Assembly: GCF_001854885.1 (NCBI RefSeq)
Contig: NZ_MDDV01000012.1
Coordinates: forward strand, 62,001-126,000
Origin: Ensifer sp. LCM 4579
GTDB lineage: Bacteria; Pseudomonadota; Alphaproteobacteria; Rhizobiales; Rhizobiaceae
Length of the DNA: 64,000 nucleotides
Direction: 5' to 3'
Below, piece by piece: positions 26,980-36,179 of this stretch. Within the stretch, counting starts at the first letter, position 1, and each line of letters starts with the position of its first letter. Under the pieces are notes generated by a model that did no database searches, was not told the origin of the DNA, and saw only the letters and a program-made list of their open reading frames with translations. The position numbers were made by a program, and so were the translations under genes.

Positions 26980-28133
26980 AGTACATCGCCGAATACCGCG
27001 ACGGAAGACTGGCCAAGGACATGGCTGAGCAGATCGCTGCGACCGCCGATCCGGTGCGCATCTATCACTTTATGGAGTTTTGCGGCGGCCACACGCATGC
27101 CATCTCCCGCTATGGCCTCGAGGACCTGTTGCCGCCGAATGTGCGGATGATTCATGGACCGGGCTGTCCCGTCTGCGTGCTGCCGATCGGCAGGATCGAC
27201 GCGGCGATCGCGCTCGCCATGCGGCCGGAGGTCACGCTCTGCACTTATGGCGACCTGATGAGAGTGCCGGGCTCCGACGGATCGAACCTGCTCAAGGCGA
27301 AAGCGGCCGGCGCCGATATCCGCATGGTCTATTCAACGCTCGATGCGCTACGTATCGCGGAAGCTGAACCCAATCGCGAAGTGGTGTTCTTCGCCATAGG
27401 TTTCGAAACCACAACGCCACCGACTGCACTTGCGCTCAAGGCGGCGATCGCCAAGGGACTCGGCAATTTCTCGATCTTCTGCAACCACGTGCTGACGCCG
27501 GCGGCGATCCAGAACATTCTCGATAGCCCCGACGTCCGCAAGCTCGGCACCATCAAGATCGACGGCTTCATCGGTCCTGCCCATGTGTCGACCGTGATCG
27601 GCACCGAACCTTACGAGTTCTTTGCCGAGGAGTTTCAAAAGCCGGTCGTGGTGGCTGGCTTCGAGCCGCTGGACGTCATCCAGGCGATCCTGATGCTCGT
27701 CCGGCAGGTCAATGACGGCAGACATGAGGTCGAGAACCAATATATCCGCGCCGTCACCGTGTTCGGCAACGAGAAGGCTCAGGCCGAGGTGGCCAACTTC
27801 TTCGAGCTGCGCGAGAGCTTCGAATGGCGAGGCCTCGGAGAGGTGCCCTATGGCGCACTCAGGCTCAGGCCGCAATATGCGACCTACGATGCCGAGAAAC
27901 GGTTCTCTATGGTAACGCCGGCGGCCAAGGACAATCCCGCTTGCGAATGCGGCGCCATCCTGCGCGGTGCCAGGAATCCGGCCGACTGCAAGCTCTTTGG
28001 TACGGTCTGCACCCCGGACACACCGATGGGATCCTGTATGGTGTCGTCGGAGGGCGCCTGCGCCGCCCACTGGACCTATGGCCGCCTCCGCGAGAAGGCA
28101 AGACAGGCGGACCCGGGGAGAGCCGTCGCATGA
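26976..28133 (+). CDS. hypD: Hydrogenase maturation protein HypD
   Basis: A 385-residue iron-sulfur protein that is the scaffold on which the Fe(CN)2CO group forms. FCGGHTH, GPGCPVC and GFETTTPPTA are conserved catalytic/cluster motifs, and the C-terminal CECGAILRG...CKLFGTVCTPDTPMGSC region holds the 4Fe-4S cysteines. The ATG overlaps the hypC stop and the stop overlaps hypE. Confidence 0.96.
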   Translation: MKYIAEYRDGRLAKDMAEQIAATADPVRIYHFMEFCGGHTHAISRYGLEDLLPPNVRMIHGPGCPVCVLPIGRIDAAIALAMRPEVTLCTYGDLMRVPGSDGSNLLKAKAAGADIRMVYSTLDALRIAEAEPNREVVFFAIGFETTTPPTALALKAAIAKGLGNFSIFCNHVLTPAAIQNILDSPDVRKLGTIKIDGFIGPAHVSTVIGTEPYEFFAEEFQKPVVVAGFEPLDVIQAILMLVRQVNDGRHEVENQYIRAVTVFGNEKAQAEVANFFELRESFEWRGLGEVPYGALRLRPQYATYDAEKRFSMVTPAAKDNPACECGAILRGARNPADCKLFGTVCTPDTPMGSCMVSSEGACAAHWTYGRLREKARQADPGRAVA

Positions 28134-29185
28134 ACAAGATGGGAGTGAAGGCTTACACGTGGAAGCTCGACATCGCCAACGGCCGGGTCGATCTCTCGCA
28201 CGGCGCAGGCGGACGCGCCATGGGGCAACTGATCGAGGACATTTTCCACAAGGCCCTCGACAATGATTGGCTGCGGGGCGGCAACGACCAGTCAACCTTT
28301 GCGGTGCCTTCCGGGCGCATGGTTATGACCACGGATGGGTACGTCGTTTCGCCGCTGTTCTTCCCGGGTGGCAATATCGGCACGCTCGCGGTGCATGGCA
28401 CGATCAACGACATCGCCATGGCGGGTGCGGTGCCACTTTATCTTTCGGCGTGTTTCATCATCGAGGAAGGCTTTCCGCTTGCCGATCTTGAATGCATCGC
28501 CCAAAGCATGGGTGACGCCTCGCGCGAGACCGGTGTGCCGATCATCACCGGTGACACCAAGGTAGTGGAGCGCGGCAAGGCCGACGGCGTCTTCATCTCA
28601 ACTGCCGGCGTTGGAAGGGTGCCGGACGGACTCGACCTGCGGGCGGACGCGGCCCAACCGGGTGATGCGGTGATCATATCCGGCTCAATCGGCGATCACG
28701 GCGTTGCTGTCATGTCGAAGCGCGAGAACCTCGAATTTGATACCGCGATCATCTCCGACAGCGCGGCACTGCATGGACTGGTGGCGGCGATGGTGGCGGC
28801 CGGCGGCAAGTACATCCGCCTGATGCGCGACCCGACGCGCGGCGGCATAGCGGCGACACTCAACGAGATCGCCAACCAATCAAAGATCGGCTTCCATATC
28901 GATGAGGAAGCGATCCCGCTGAAGCCGGAGATTGCCGCAGCCTGCGAGTTCCTCGGGCTCGATCCACTCAATGTCGCCAACGAAGGCAAGCTGGTCGCCG
29001 TGGTTGCGCCGGATGGCGCCGATGACGTGCTCGCGGCGATGCAGGCTCACCCGCTGGGAGCCGAGGCGATGCTCATCGGCCATGCTGTCGCGGATGAAAA
29101 TTGCTTCGTGCAGATGGCGACGTCGTTCGGTGGCGGCCGCATCGTCGACTGGTTGTCGGGCGAGCAACTACCCCGGATCTGCTGA
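28130..29185 (+). CDS. hypE: Carbamoyl dehydratase HypE
   Basis: A 351-residue ATP-dependent enzyme that dehydrates the carbamoyl group on its C-terminal cysteine to thiocyanate. The C-terminus is PRIC as required. DLSHGAGGRAM, GGNDQSTF and GDTKVVERG are family motifs. It overlaps hypD by four bases. An alternative start at Met4 (28139) is possible. Confidence 0.96.
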   Translation: MNKMGVKAYTWKLDIANGRVDLSHGAGGRAMGQLIEDIFHKALDNDWLRGGNDQSTFAVPSGRMVMTTDGYVVSPLFFPGGNIGTLAVHGTINDIAMAGAVPLYLSACFIIEEGFPLADLECIAQSMGDASRETGVPIITGDTKVVERGKADGVFISTAGVGRVPDGLDLRADAAQPGDAVIISGSIGDHGVAVMSKRENLEFDTAIISDSAALHGLVAAMVAAGGKYIRLMRDPTRGGIAATLNEIANQSKIGFHIDEEAIPLKPEIAAACEFLGLDPLNVANEGKLVAVVAPDGADDVLAAMQAHPLGAEAMLIGHAVADENCFVQMATSFGGGRIVDWLSGEQLPRIC

Positions 29186-29194
29186 GGCAGGCCG

Positions 29195-30883
29195 ATGCGC
29201 ATTCTGCTTCTCTGCCACAGCTTCAATTCGCTCTCCCAGCGCCTGCATGTCGACCTGAGGCAGGCGGGACACGACGTGTCCGTCGAACTCGACATCCATG
29301 ACGACGTTACCCGCGAAGCGGTTGCGCTGTTCGGCCCTGACCTCATGATCGCACCCTTTCTCAAGCGGCCGATCCCTGCCGACGTCTGGCGCCAGACGCT
29401 CTGCCTGATCGTCCACCCCGGCATCCGTGGCGACCGTGGACCGAACTCGCTTGACTGGGCGATCCTCGATGGCGAAACGACCTGGGGCGTGACGCTGATT
29501 GAAGCGCGGGAGGAACTGGATGCCGGTCCGGTCTGGGCCTGGGCAGAGTTCCCGATGCGGGCTGCCCGGAAATCGAGCATCTATCGGCACGAGGTGACCG
29601 AGGCTGCAACTGCTTGCGTGTTCAAGGCGATTGAGCGGATCGAGCGCAGGCAGGGGCCGGTCATGCCAGCGAACTGGGGCAGAGGCCGCGAGCGCCCTGC
29701 CTGCCGAAAGTCGAATCGGGCTCTAGATCCCGCGCGGCAGTCGCCGGAAGAAGCGCTCCGCATTATTCATGCATCGGACGGCGATCCCGGAGCATCACTG
29801 ACAATCAGCGGGCAACCCTTCCTCGTGTTCGATGCAGAACTGGCGGCGGGAGTGTCGGGACCCCCCGGCGCACTGGTCGCGCGATCGCGGCAGGAGGTGG
29901 CCGTTGCATTCCGAGAAGGTGCCCTTTGGATCGGCCAACTACGTCGGCCGGAACCTCGCAGCCTGAAGCTGCCGGCGCTTTACCTTCTTGGCGCGGATGC
30001 GGCGGCGCTAACCGCCATCAACGGTCCCGAACCTTGCCGTTATCAAGAGGAGGGCAGCGTCGGCTTTCTCCACTTCCGCTTCCACAACGGCGCGATGTCG
30101 TCCGAGGATTGCGATCTCCTCCGGGAGGCTATTGTGGCTGCTAAGGCGCGCGCGCTCCCCATTCTCGTGCTGCGCGGCGACGGGGATTGCTGGTCAAACG
30201 GCATCCATCTCGGCATCATCGAAAGCACCGACAGCGCAGCCGATGAATCCTGGCGCAACATCAACGCCATGAACGAACTCGTGCGTGAGATCATTGAAAC
30301 CGACGACCGACTGGTGATCGCGGGAGTGCTCGGCAATGCGGGGGCCGGTGGCGTCTTCCTGTCACTCGCTGCCGATGAGGTCTGGATGCGGGAGGGCGCC
30401 ATCCTCAACCCGCACTACAAGGACATGGGCAATCTCTACGGCTCGGAATACTGGACGTACCTCCTGCCGGCCCGCGTCGGCGAAGATCGCGGCCGCCGCG
30501 TCACGCGGGCAAGGCTGCCGATGGGGATCGACGAAGCGTTCGAACTCGGGCTCGCAACTCGGCGACTACGGGGGAATGTCGACGTCGCCGACCAGGAACT
30601 GCGCCGCGCCGTCGCCGAACTCGCAGCGTCCTCCGAGCTTGCCGGGCGTGTTGCAGAAAAGCGAGCCCGGCGCGCCCGCGACGAAGCTGCAAAGCCGCTT
30701 GCCGCCTATCGGGAAGAGGAATTGCGCCGATTGCGGCGCAATTTCTACGGCTTCGATCCGAGCTATCACGTGGCGCGCTACAATTTCATCCGGAAGACGC
30801 CCAAGTCCCGCACCCCGGTCAGCATCGCTGTCCATCGCGCCGGCGGCAACGAGGCGGAGCGCAGGAGACCAAGCGATGACTAA
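29195..30883 (+). CDS. hypX: HypX (HoxX), CO-ligand synthesis protein
   Basis: A 562-residue two-domain protein. Residues 1-200 resemble formyl-THF-using enzymes (VHPGIRGDRGPNSLDWAIL), residues 270-540 an enoyl-CoA hydratase/crotonase fold (GNAGAGGVFLSLAADEVWM). HypX of aerobic hydrogenases makes the active-site CO from the formyl group of formyl-tetrahydrofolate, which allows maturation in oxygen. It follows hypE by nine bases and closes the hyp genes. Confidence 0.94.
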   Translation: MRILLLCHSFNSLSQRLHVDLRQAGHDVSVELDIHDDVTREAVALFGPDLMIAPFLKRPIPADVWRQTLCLIVHPGIRGDRGPNSLDWAILDGETTWGVTLIEAREELDAGPVWAWAEFPMRAARKSSIYRHEVTEAATACVFKAIERIERRQGPVMPANWGRGRERPACRKSNRALDPARQSPEEALRIIHASDGDPGASLTISGQPFLVFDAELAAGVSGPPGALVARSRQEVAVAFREGALWIGQLRRPEPRSLKLPALYLLGADAAALTAINGPEPCRYQEEGSVGFLHFRFHNGAMSSEDCDLLREAIVAAKARALPILVLRGDGDCWSNGIHLGIIESTDSAADESWRNINAMNELVREIIETDDRLVIAGVLGNAGAGGVFLSLAADEVWMREGAILNPHYKDMGNLYGSEYWTYLLPARVGEDRGRRVTRARLPMGIDEAFELGLATRRLRGNVDVADQELRRAVAELAASSELAGRVAEKRARRARDEAAKPLAAYREEELRRLRRNFYGFDPSYHVARYNFIRKTPKSRTPVSIAVHRAGGNEAERRRPSDD

Positions 30884-31205
30884 TTCGCATGCCACCGTTC
30901 TCGTTGTTGACGACCAGGTGCGGCATGCCGGCTTGGCAGCGATCCTGAAGGGCATTCTCCGGACCGTCGGCACAGCGGCCCGCCAGAAGGCGCCAGCCAC
31001 CGTGGACGTTATCCACGCCCTGATCGCCCGCCTTCACTTGATCGGCCGTAACCGCCTTCACGCCGCCAGCGTCGTGTCCGTCACTCGGTATTTCGTCGGA
31101 CCGCCGCGGTCAGACTTGCGATTCGAAATAGCCGCCCTCATCCCCGAACATGAGTTCGAGGGCAACTGGAAGGGTTCCCGAGCCATAGAGTTTTCCTTTT
31201 CTTAG
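30876..31205 (+). pseudogene. Truncated hoxA-like response regulator gene
   Basis: The ATG at 30876 overlaps the end of hypX and reads MTNSHATVLVVDDQVRH, the start of a receiver domain like that of the hydrogenase regulator HoxA/HupR, which often follows hypX. After about 17 residues the likeness ends; the remaining 90 residues show no receiver, AAA+ or helix-turn-helix motif. In R. leguminosarum hoxA is also inactive, consistent with NifA having taken over hup control. Confidence 0.6.
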
Positions 31206-31235
31206 GGAGAATTAGGTCAATATCCGAGATACGGC

Positions 31236-31370
31236 ATGAAGCCGTTCGGAGGGCTGATGGGCTACGATTGGACCGGCAAGAGGACACGCCGGATGAAGAT
31301 ATTGAGGCTGGCGGCTATAGGCGTGCTGGCTTCCTCATTCGCCGCCTTCGTTTGGCAGGCGATGCCATAA
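31236..31370 (+). CDS. Small membrane protein
   Basis: A 44-residue peptide (MKPFGGLMGYDWTGKRTRR then ILRLAAIGVLASSFAAFVW) with a basic N-terminus and one membrane helix at the C-terminus; a shorter start at 31257 is possible. GGTC/GAGA-like purines precede it but no strong ribosome site. It looks real by composition. Function unknown. Confidence 0.45.
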   Translation: MKPFGGLMGYDWTGKRTRRMKILRLAAIGVLASSFAAFVWQAMP

Positions 31371-31376
31371 GAAAAA

Positions 31377-31436
31377 GGCCCCTTCTCTGTCAACGAAAGA
31401 AGAGGCCCGGCGTCTGAGCGTTCGAATTCACAGACG
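31377..31436. other. Two tandem hairpins after the small membrane gene
   Basis: Arms 31377-31386 and 31398-31407 pair over ten bases with one mismatch; arms 31411-31416 and 31431-31436 form a perfect six-base stem (CGTCTG/CAGACG). No T-run follows, so not a classical terminator; perhaps a transcript 3' end structure. The rest of 31437-31863 shows nothing recognisable. Confidence 0.4.
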
Positions 31437-31863
31437 CGGCCATCTTTGCGCGAATTGGCGCCCTGGCAAGATTCGAATGCCGGCTGAAGGGCAGTTATCC
31501 ACCGCTCTGATCTCTCAATAGGCGCGACGCCTGGTCATCAGATCGATATCTTGAACCCGCCGTATGATCTCTTCCGACGGCATGCTCTCGAAAACGTGCT
31601 CTCGCATGCCTCAACCCACATCATCGCAGAGGCAAACTGGCCCGAGCGCGAGAAAACGCCCATACCGAAGGACGATAGGCTGCCGAGGAGGCCAGACCCA
31701 CCGCCGCCGGCGCCCGAGGAGAGCACCCTGTCCGAAGGGACCGAGGCCATTGCCAAGTTGACCGAGATCTTGCGTCGCCTGCCTGGGCTGTTCCGCCGAA
31801 CTTCGCCAAGGCTTCTTCGGCACCATTGAGCCTGCCGACGAAGTTGGGGACTTATGGGCCATT

Positions 31864-32757
31864 TCAAGTTTCGTCTAGACAATCCTCTTTTTCAGAGAAC
31901 TCAAACCGCACCCGGAATAGCTGAGATTCTGCAGGTGCAAGATTGATATTATATCCCCGGTCTTCAAATGCAGTGTGCGTCCCCTCTAAGTCGCCATGAC
32001 CCGTACAGGGTTCTAACGCGAGGAATTGTTGATCTGGAAGAGACCATATAATCCAGTGCCGTGCATCTGGTGCGTCCACGTGGACTGTTGCACCTTCCCC
32101 GATGAGCGACAGCCTCCGACTTCTGGCATTCAAAAAACAAAGGGCTTCGTCTTGAAAAAGACCGTCATGCAAATATAGGCGGCGCCCACGCAATGGAACT
32201 TTCCTCTGATCAGCTTTAATCAATCCTTGCGAAGATATGCATGGAACAAGCGGCGACTCCTCCTTCTCAAACTGCAATCTCCAGCCACTTTTGTCAGATG
32301 AGTTCCGCGGCCATCTAAATCCTGGATGCAGGCCAATAGAATACGGCAGTATCGACATTGCGGATGTATTTTTTACGCAGATATCTATGCTCAACATACA
32401 ATCAGATATCTTGAATTTAACTTCGAAAAGAAACTCGTATGGGAACACCGTACTCGTAAATTTCGTATCAGACGACCGAAGCGTTACCTTGCTCTCCGAG
32501 CTAGAAACAACCTCAAAATCGAGCATTCCGATAAAGCCGTGAACAGGCATTGGATAACATTCGCCGTTTATTTCGACGGTCGAAGAGGCGCTCCAACCGC
32601 ATGAAGGAAACATCAAGGGACAACTCTGATTCCAGGATGAGGGGTTGCCTGGCCACAAAAGATCGTTAGCGCCAACCCGCCAGCTAAGAAGCTGAGCTCC
32701 CTGAAGGCTGATGACTGCTCGCGCGGCGCCACAATGAATCGTGACAGCATTTTGCAT
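31864..32757 (-). CDS. Aldose 1-epimerase (galactose mutarotase) family protein
   Basis: A 297-residue beta-sandwich protein of the mutarotase superfamily, closest to the YeaD/LacX-type branch. Catalytic-type residues: His in MPVHGFIG (about 75) and in GLHPGFRW (about 142), and the general-base Glu in LALEPCTG. It would interconvert alpha and beta anomers of a hexose or hexose phosphate. GGGAG precedes the start. Base composition is visibly lower in GC than the hup genes, a sign of separate origin. It reads away from the sulfotransferase operon and could supply or modify its sugar, but this is only proximity. Confidence 0.85.
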   Translation of the reverse strand: MQNAVTIHCGAARAVISLQGAQLLSWRVGANDLLWPGNPSSWNQSCPLMFPSCGWSASSTVEINGECYPMPVHGFIGMLDFEVVSSSESKVTLRSSDTKFTSTVFPYEFLFEVKFKISDCMLSIDICVKNTSAMSILPYSIGLHPGFRWPRNSSDKSGWRLQFEKEESPLVPCISSQGLIKADQRKVPLRGRRLYLHDGLFQDEALCFLNARSRRLSLIGEGATVHVDAPDARHWIIWSLPDQQFLALEPCTGHGDLEGTHTAFEDRGYNINLAPAESQLFRVRFEFSEKEDCLDET

Positions 32758-33493
32758 GCAATACTCCCTGGAGGTGAAAGGTTTTTCGTCAGCCCGATCT
32801 TATCTTCGATACCGATTGAGGAAGTATAACCATGCCGCGCTCAACTCATCCCGCAGCTGCGGTCCAGGCCCCGAACCTTGGCCACTTAGCCGGAAAACGA
32901 TATATATCATCCTGGGGCTTTATCGGTCAGCGACCATAGCGTTCTCGGCCTCTACCTGCTAGAGCCTACCGCTTGCAGTCGACCTCGTATGCCGACGCAT
33001 TGAAGTAGTTGCGAAGGTCAGCGATCCGGGAAGAAGCCAGTTGGGCCTATGCCGCTGTTTCGCTGCATGGCGGGCATGGCGATCTCGTGGACCGTAATCG
33101 TCGAACCGCGTCGGCAGTAGATTACCTTGAGATCGGTCAGGAGTTCGCCTTGGAGCGCCAGTCCGAGCTGACCACTGGCGGCCAGCACGGAATCAAAGCC
33201 GAAGCTTCAACAGGGACACAACGTCGATATCCGCCGGCGGCGCGCGGTTGAGGCCATTTCCGGCGGCTGCACCGCACCCGAGACTGATCACCCACGGTAT
33301 TGCCGATCAGCCCGAATTCAAACGCCCCGTGATCGCGGGATAGACGAAAGCCGAGCGTTGCAGGATGCGACGCCTGGGTCTCTCCTGAGAAACGCACTCC
33401 GAACCGATAACTCTATTAAAAATATCTGTTTTGTTATGAGTGTTCTGGGTGTTAACATTTGGTGGTCGTTTCGAACATTGAGGAGACGTTCGC
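32758..33493. other. Intergenic stretch with a possible coding remnant
   Basis: About 735 bases. On the minus strand around 33200-33395 the frame reads RFSGETQASHPATLGFRLSRDHGAFEFGLIGNTVGD, which looks like real but orphaned protein sequence, possibly a beta-rich secreted or outer-membrane protein, followed by frame breaks. No intact gene, nod box or sigma-54 site was found before the sulfotransferase gene. Confidence 0.35.
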
Positions 33494-34612
33494 ATGAACG
33501 TACCTGATGCCCAAAGACTGCTTCGCCTGTCGCAACGCGGTGCTGATCAACGGACATTTCAAGGTGCAGAAAATCACTGGGATGGCGATGGCGATAGTAA
33601 TGTGAATCGTCAGGCACATTCGGAACAACTTGTTGGTTGGCCCGATCATGCCACCCAATCCACGACCGTTTCCCCTCTTCTCACCCTGCCGTCTAACCCT
33701 ATTCTACTCGGCGGCGAGAACCGGTCCGGCACGACACTGCTCAGCGTGCTGCTCGACTCTCATCCCGACCTCGTTGTCGGCCCGGAGATCGATTTCACCG
33801 AACCCGTCAACCTCGGTCCGCATATCCTGACTGTGTGCGACATGATAGACGTCCGCGACGCACGGCTCGCCGGCGCGACGAAGGATACCATCGATCCTGA
33901 GTGGTATGACGGCGCGCACTTCGTCGTGCAGTGCGAGCGTTTCGGACTCGGCCGTGACGACGTGCGGAGGCTGGTGCGCAGCCTCAAGGCCAAGCGCGGC
34001 ACCGATTTATCCGGCCTGGAGGACCGTTGCCTGCTCATCGACTCCATTGGCGAATTTCGACGTGAACAGACGGGAGCCGCACGGTGGGGCCTCAAGCTTC
34101 AGCGAAAGATCCAAGATATCGGTACGTATGCGGCGATCTGGCCAAAAGCCGATTTCATCCACATCATCCGCGACGGCCGTGACGTGGCTGCCTCCCACCT
34201 AAAGACCGTCCCCGAGTGGGGCTACCGGACTGTTACGGAGGCTGCGCACGGCTGGATGGAGGTCGTTACCCGACCCCGTCAGGCTGAGCCTTATGGCCGC
34301 TATCTGGAAGTGCGGTATGAGGATCTGGTCACCTGCCCTCGCGAGACCATCGAGCGGATGGTGGACTTCCTCGACCTACCATGGGACGAGGCGCTCATGC
34401 ACCATGCGGAGCAGAAACACGCGCTCTTCGACAAGCCTTGGGGCCATCCCGCAGCGGGAGCCGCTGCCAAACCGCTATTTGCCGGGCGCAATGGACGGTA
34501 CCTGCAGGATCTCACGGCCGCAGAGATCGAGGAGTTCGAACGGATCGCGGGGAAGGAACTGGCGCACCTGGGCTACTGCCGATCGGTGCCGGGCCCCGGG
34601 AACGCTCAGTGA
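33494..34612 (+). CDS. PAPS-dependent sulfotransferase family protein
   Basis: A 372-residue sulfotransferase. The first 70 residues are low-complexity and polar; the core begins LLGGENRSGTTLLSVLLDSHP (5'-phosphosulfate loop, about residues 72-92), and the 3'-phosphate motif is IIRDGRDVAASHLKT (about 222-236). KRKIQDIG-like and RYEDLV segments follow as in the family. It would transfer sulfate from PAPS to a hydroxyl or amine. GAGGAG lies ten bases before the ATG. It is the first gene of a plus-strand operon ending at 38921. It is not close to NodH, and no nod box precedes it, so a Nod-factor role is not suggested. Confidence 0.88.
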   Translation: MNVPDAQRLLRLSQRGADQRTFQGAENHWDGDGDSNVNRQAHSEQLVGWPDHATQSTTVSPLLTLPSNPILLGGENRSGTTLLSVLLDSHPDLVVGPEIDFTEPVNLGPHILTVCDMIDVRDARLAGATKDTIDPEWYDGAHFVVQCERFGLGRDDVRRLVRSLKAKRGTDLSGLEDRCLLIDSIGEFRREQTGAARWGLKLQRKIQDIGTYAAIWPKADFIHIIRDGRDVAASHLKTVPEWGYRTVTEAAHGWMEVVTRPRQAEPYGRYLEVRYEDLVTCPRETIERMVDFLDLPWDEALMHHAEQKHALFDKPWGHPAAGAAAKPLFAGRNGRYLQDLTAAEIEEFERIAGKELAHLGYCRSVPGPGNAQ

Positions 34613-34629
34613 CACAGGAGGCGCACGAA

Positions 34630-34743
34630 ATGCCCCGACGCCACCTGCCCCACAACTCTAACCTCCTCTCGCTGACCAAACGGCTCCCTCCTCCAAGCTC
34701 ACTGTTTTCGTTCCTCGCGGTTAAGGCGCGCGCCGTATTATGA
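34630..34743 (+). CDS. 37-residue peptide ORF inside the biosynthetic operon
   Basis: ATG 34630 to TGA 34741-34743 encodes MPRRHLPHNSNLLSLTKRLP followed by PPSSLFSFLAVKARAVL. AGGAGG at 34616-34621 is a near-perfect ribosome site eight bases upstream, and the stop overlaps the ATG of the condensation-domain gene, so translation is coupled. Either it is a leader that sets translation of the next gene, or a small peptide with a role of its own (substrate, scaffold or helper). No family recognised. The strong ribosome site and exact spacing make it more than chance. Confidence 0.6.
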   Translation: MPRRHLPHNSNLLSLTKRLPPPSSLFSFLAVKARAVL

Positions 34744-36179
34744 AATTCACTGACCTGCCAGCACTCAGTCTGTTTCCGGGGCGTCTCACCGTGTGGCGAT
34801 GCGCCCCGCGTATGCGCGAAGCGACCTGGGTAGCCGATCCACGGAGAGCTTCCCACGTCCAGGAAGCACACATCACGCACGCACTCGAGATGGCAGCCGG
34901 GGGTTCCCTGCTGCCATCCTGGCTGGGCTCCGTATTCGGTCTGCCCGCCCAACTGAATGCGCATGCGTTCACCACGGCCTTGCGCCAGTGGACGGACCGC
35001 CACGAAATCTTGCGCAGCCATCTCACTTTCTCACCTGGCACCAAATCGGGCGGCCATCTGCAGCGGAGGACGCTGCCGCCCGGAGCCGTGAGTATTCACC
35101 CCAGTGCGGCGGGGGATTTCACCGACGGCCGGCAGCTGGCTCGATATCTCGAGGAATTGTTTAACGGCGAAATCAGTCCCCTCGGCTGGCCCGCATATAT
35201 GTGCGTCACCATCGACCGCCCAGAGGCCACAACCGTCTGTCTGGCCGCCGATCACGTGCTGATGGACGGTTACTCCATTCTCGCAACCGCACATGAGATC
35301 CAGACCCTGTACGCTGCAGCACTCGCGGCACGCGGCGGCAAGCCTGCGCCACCTCTCCTTGCCCCCACTGCCAGTTACGTCGATTTCGCCGAAGCCGAAC
35401 GGACCGAAGCCGATGCGCTGACCGTCGACCATGAGTCCATCGTCAGCTGGCGGCATTTCCTTGCCGAAGCGGACGGCCGGCTGCCGGAGTTTCCTGTGCC
35501 GGTTGGTGACGTGAGCGGCAACGCGGCTGCTCAGCCAAGTCGATACGTCCAGCTTCTCGACGCATCCGCTGCGCAAGCGTTCGCGCAACACTGCCGTGAG
35601 CCCGGAGGCAATATCTTATCCGGACTGCTCGCCTGTCTCGCGAAGGTCGGCTACGAAATCTCCGGTTCGGGAGAATTTCGAACGATGGTCCCCTTCCACA
35701 AACGGACCGGCCCGTGGCGTTCTTCCATTGGCTGGTACGTGGGTATGGGCCCGGTGGCCTTCCCGTTCAGCAAAACCGATTCCTTTCCTGAGACCGTATG
35801 TCGGGCGGTCTCCAGTGTGGATCAGGCGAAGGAGCTGGCTCGGGTACCCATCCCCCGAGTGGCCGAACTCCTCGGGCAACCGCTCCGCGACCCCTTCATG
35901 GTCTCGTACATGGACCTTCGTCGTACCCCCGGCGCCCGCAGCTGGAAAGCTTGGCAAGTCATCACCCTCCGCAGCCGGAGCACCGATCCGGACGAGGTAT
36001 GCCTCTGGGTCGTGCGGACTTATGACGGCCTCGTCGTCAACTACCGCCACCCCGCCACGGGTCTGGCAGCCGTCGCGGTCCCCGACTACGTCGCCCGCGC
36101 AAGGCACGTCCTGGCCTGCGTCGCGAATACGGGTTGCTGGCCCGCCATCGTAGAGCCCGCCGGAGAATATTGCGCATGA
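34740..36179 (+). CDS. Stand-alone condensation-domain acyltransferase
   Basis: A 479-residue protein with the NRPS condensation / PapA-type acyltransferase fold. The catalytic motif is ADHVLMDGYS (HxxxDG; His near residue 172, Asp near 176); N-terminal WTDRHEILRSHL and the C-terminal DLRR region are also family-like. No adenylation or carrier domain is attached. Free-standing members join an acyl group, from CoA or a carrier protein, to an amine or alcohol. It starts on the stop of the 37-residue ORF and its own stop overlaps the GMC gene (ATGA). Probable role: acylating the amine made by the aminotransferase encoded downstream; inference from context. Confidence 0.82.
   Translation: MKFTDLPALSLFPGRLTVWRCAPRMREATWVADPRRASHVQEAHITHALEMAAGGSLLPSWLGSVFGLPAQLNAHAFTTALRQWTDRHEILRSHLTFSPGTKSGGHLQRRTLPPGAVSIHPSAAGDFTDGRQLARYLEELFNGEISPLGWPAYMCVTIDRPEATTVCLAADHVLMDGYSILATAHEIQTLYAAALAARGGKPAPPLLAPTASYVDFAEAERTEADALTVDHESIVSWRHFLAEADGRLPEFPVPVGDVSGNAAAQPSRYVQLLDASAAQAFAQHCREPGGNILSGLLACLAKVGYEISGSGEFRTMVPFHKRTGPWRSSIGWYVGMGPVAFPFSKTDSFPETVCRAVSSVDQAKELARVPIPRVAELLGQPLRDPFMVSYMDLRRTPGARSWKAWQVITLRSRSTDPDEVCLWVVRTYDGLVVNYRHPATGLAAVAVPDYVARARHVLACVANTGCWPAIVEPAGEYCA

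Noticed and set aside
31538-31882. 114-residue minus-strand frame with Gly-rich centre
   Set aside because: No start signal or family; overlaps another frame of equal length on the plus strand.
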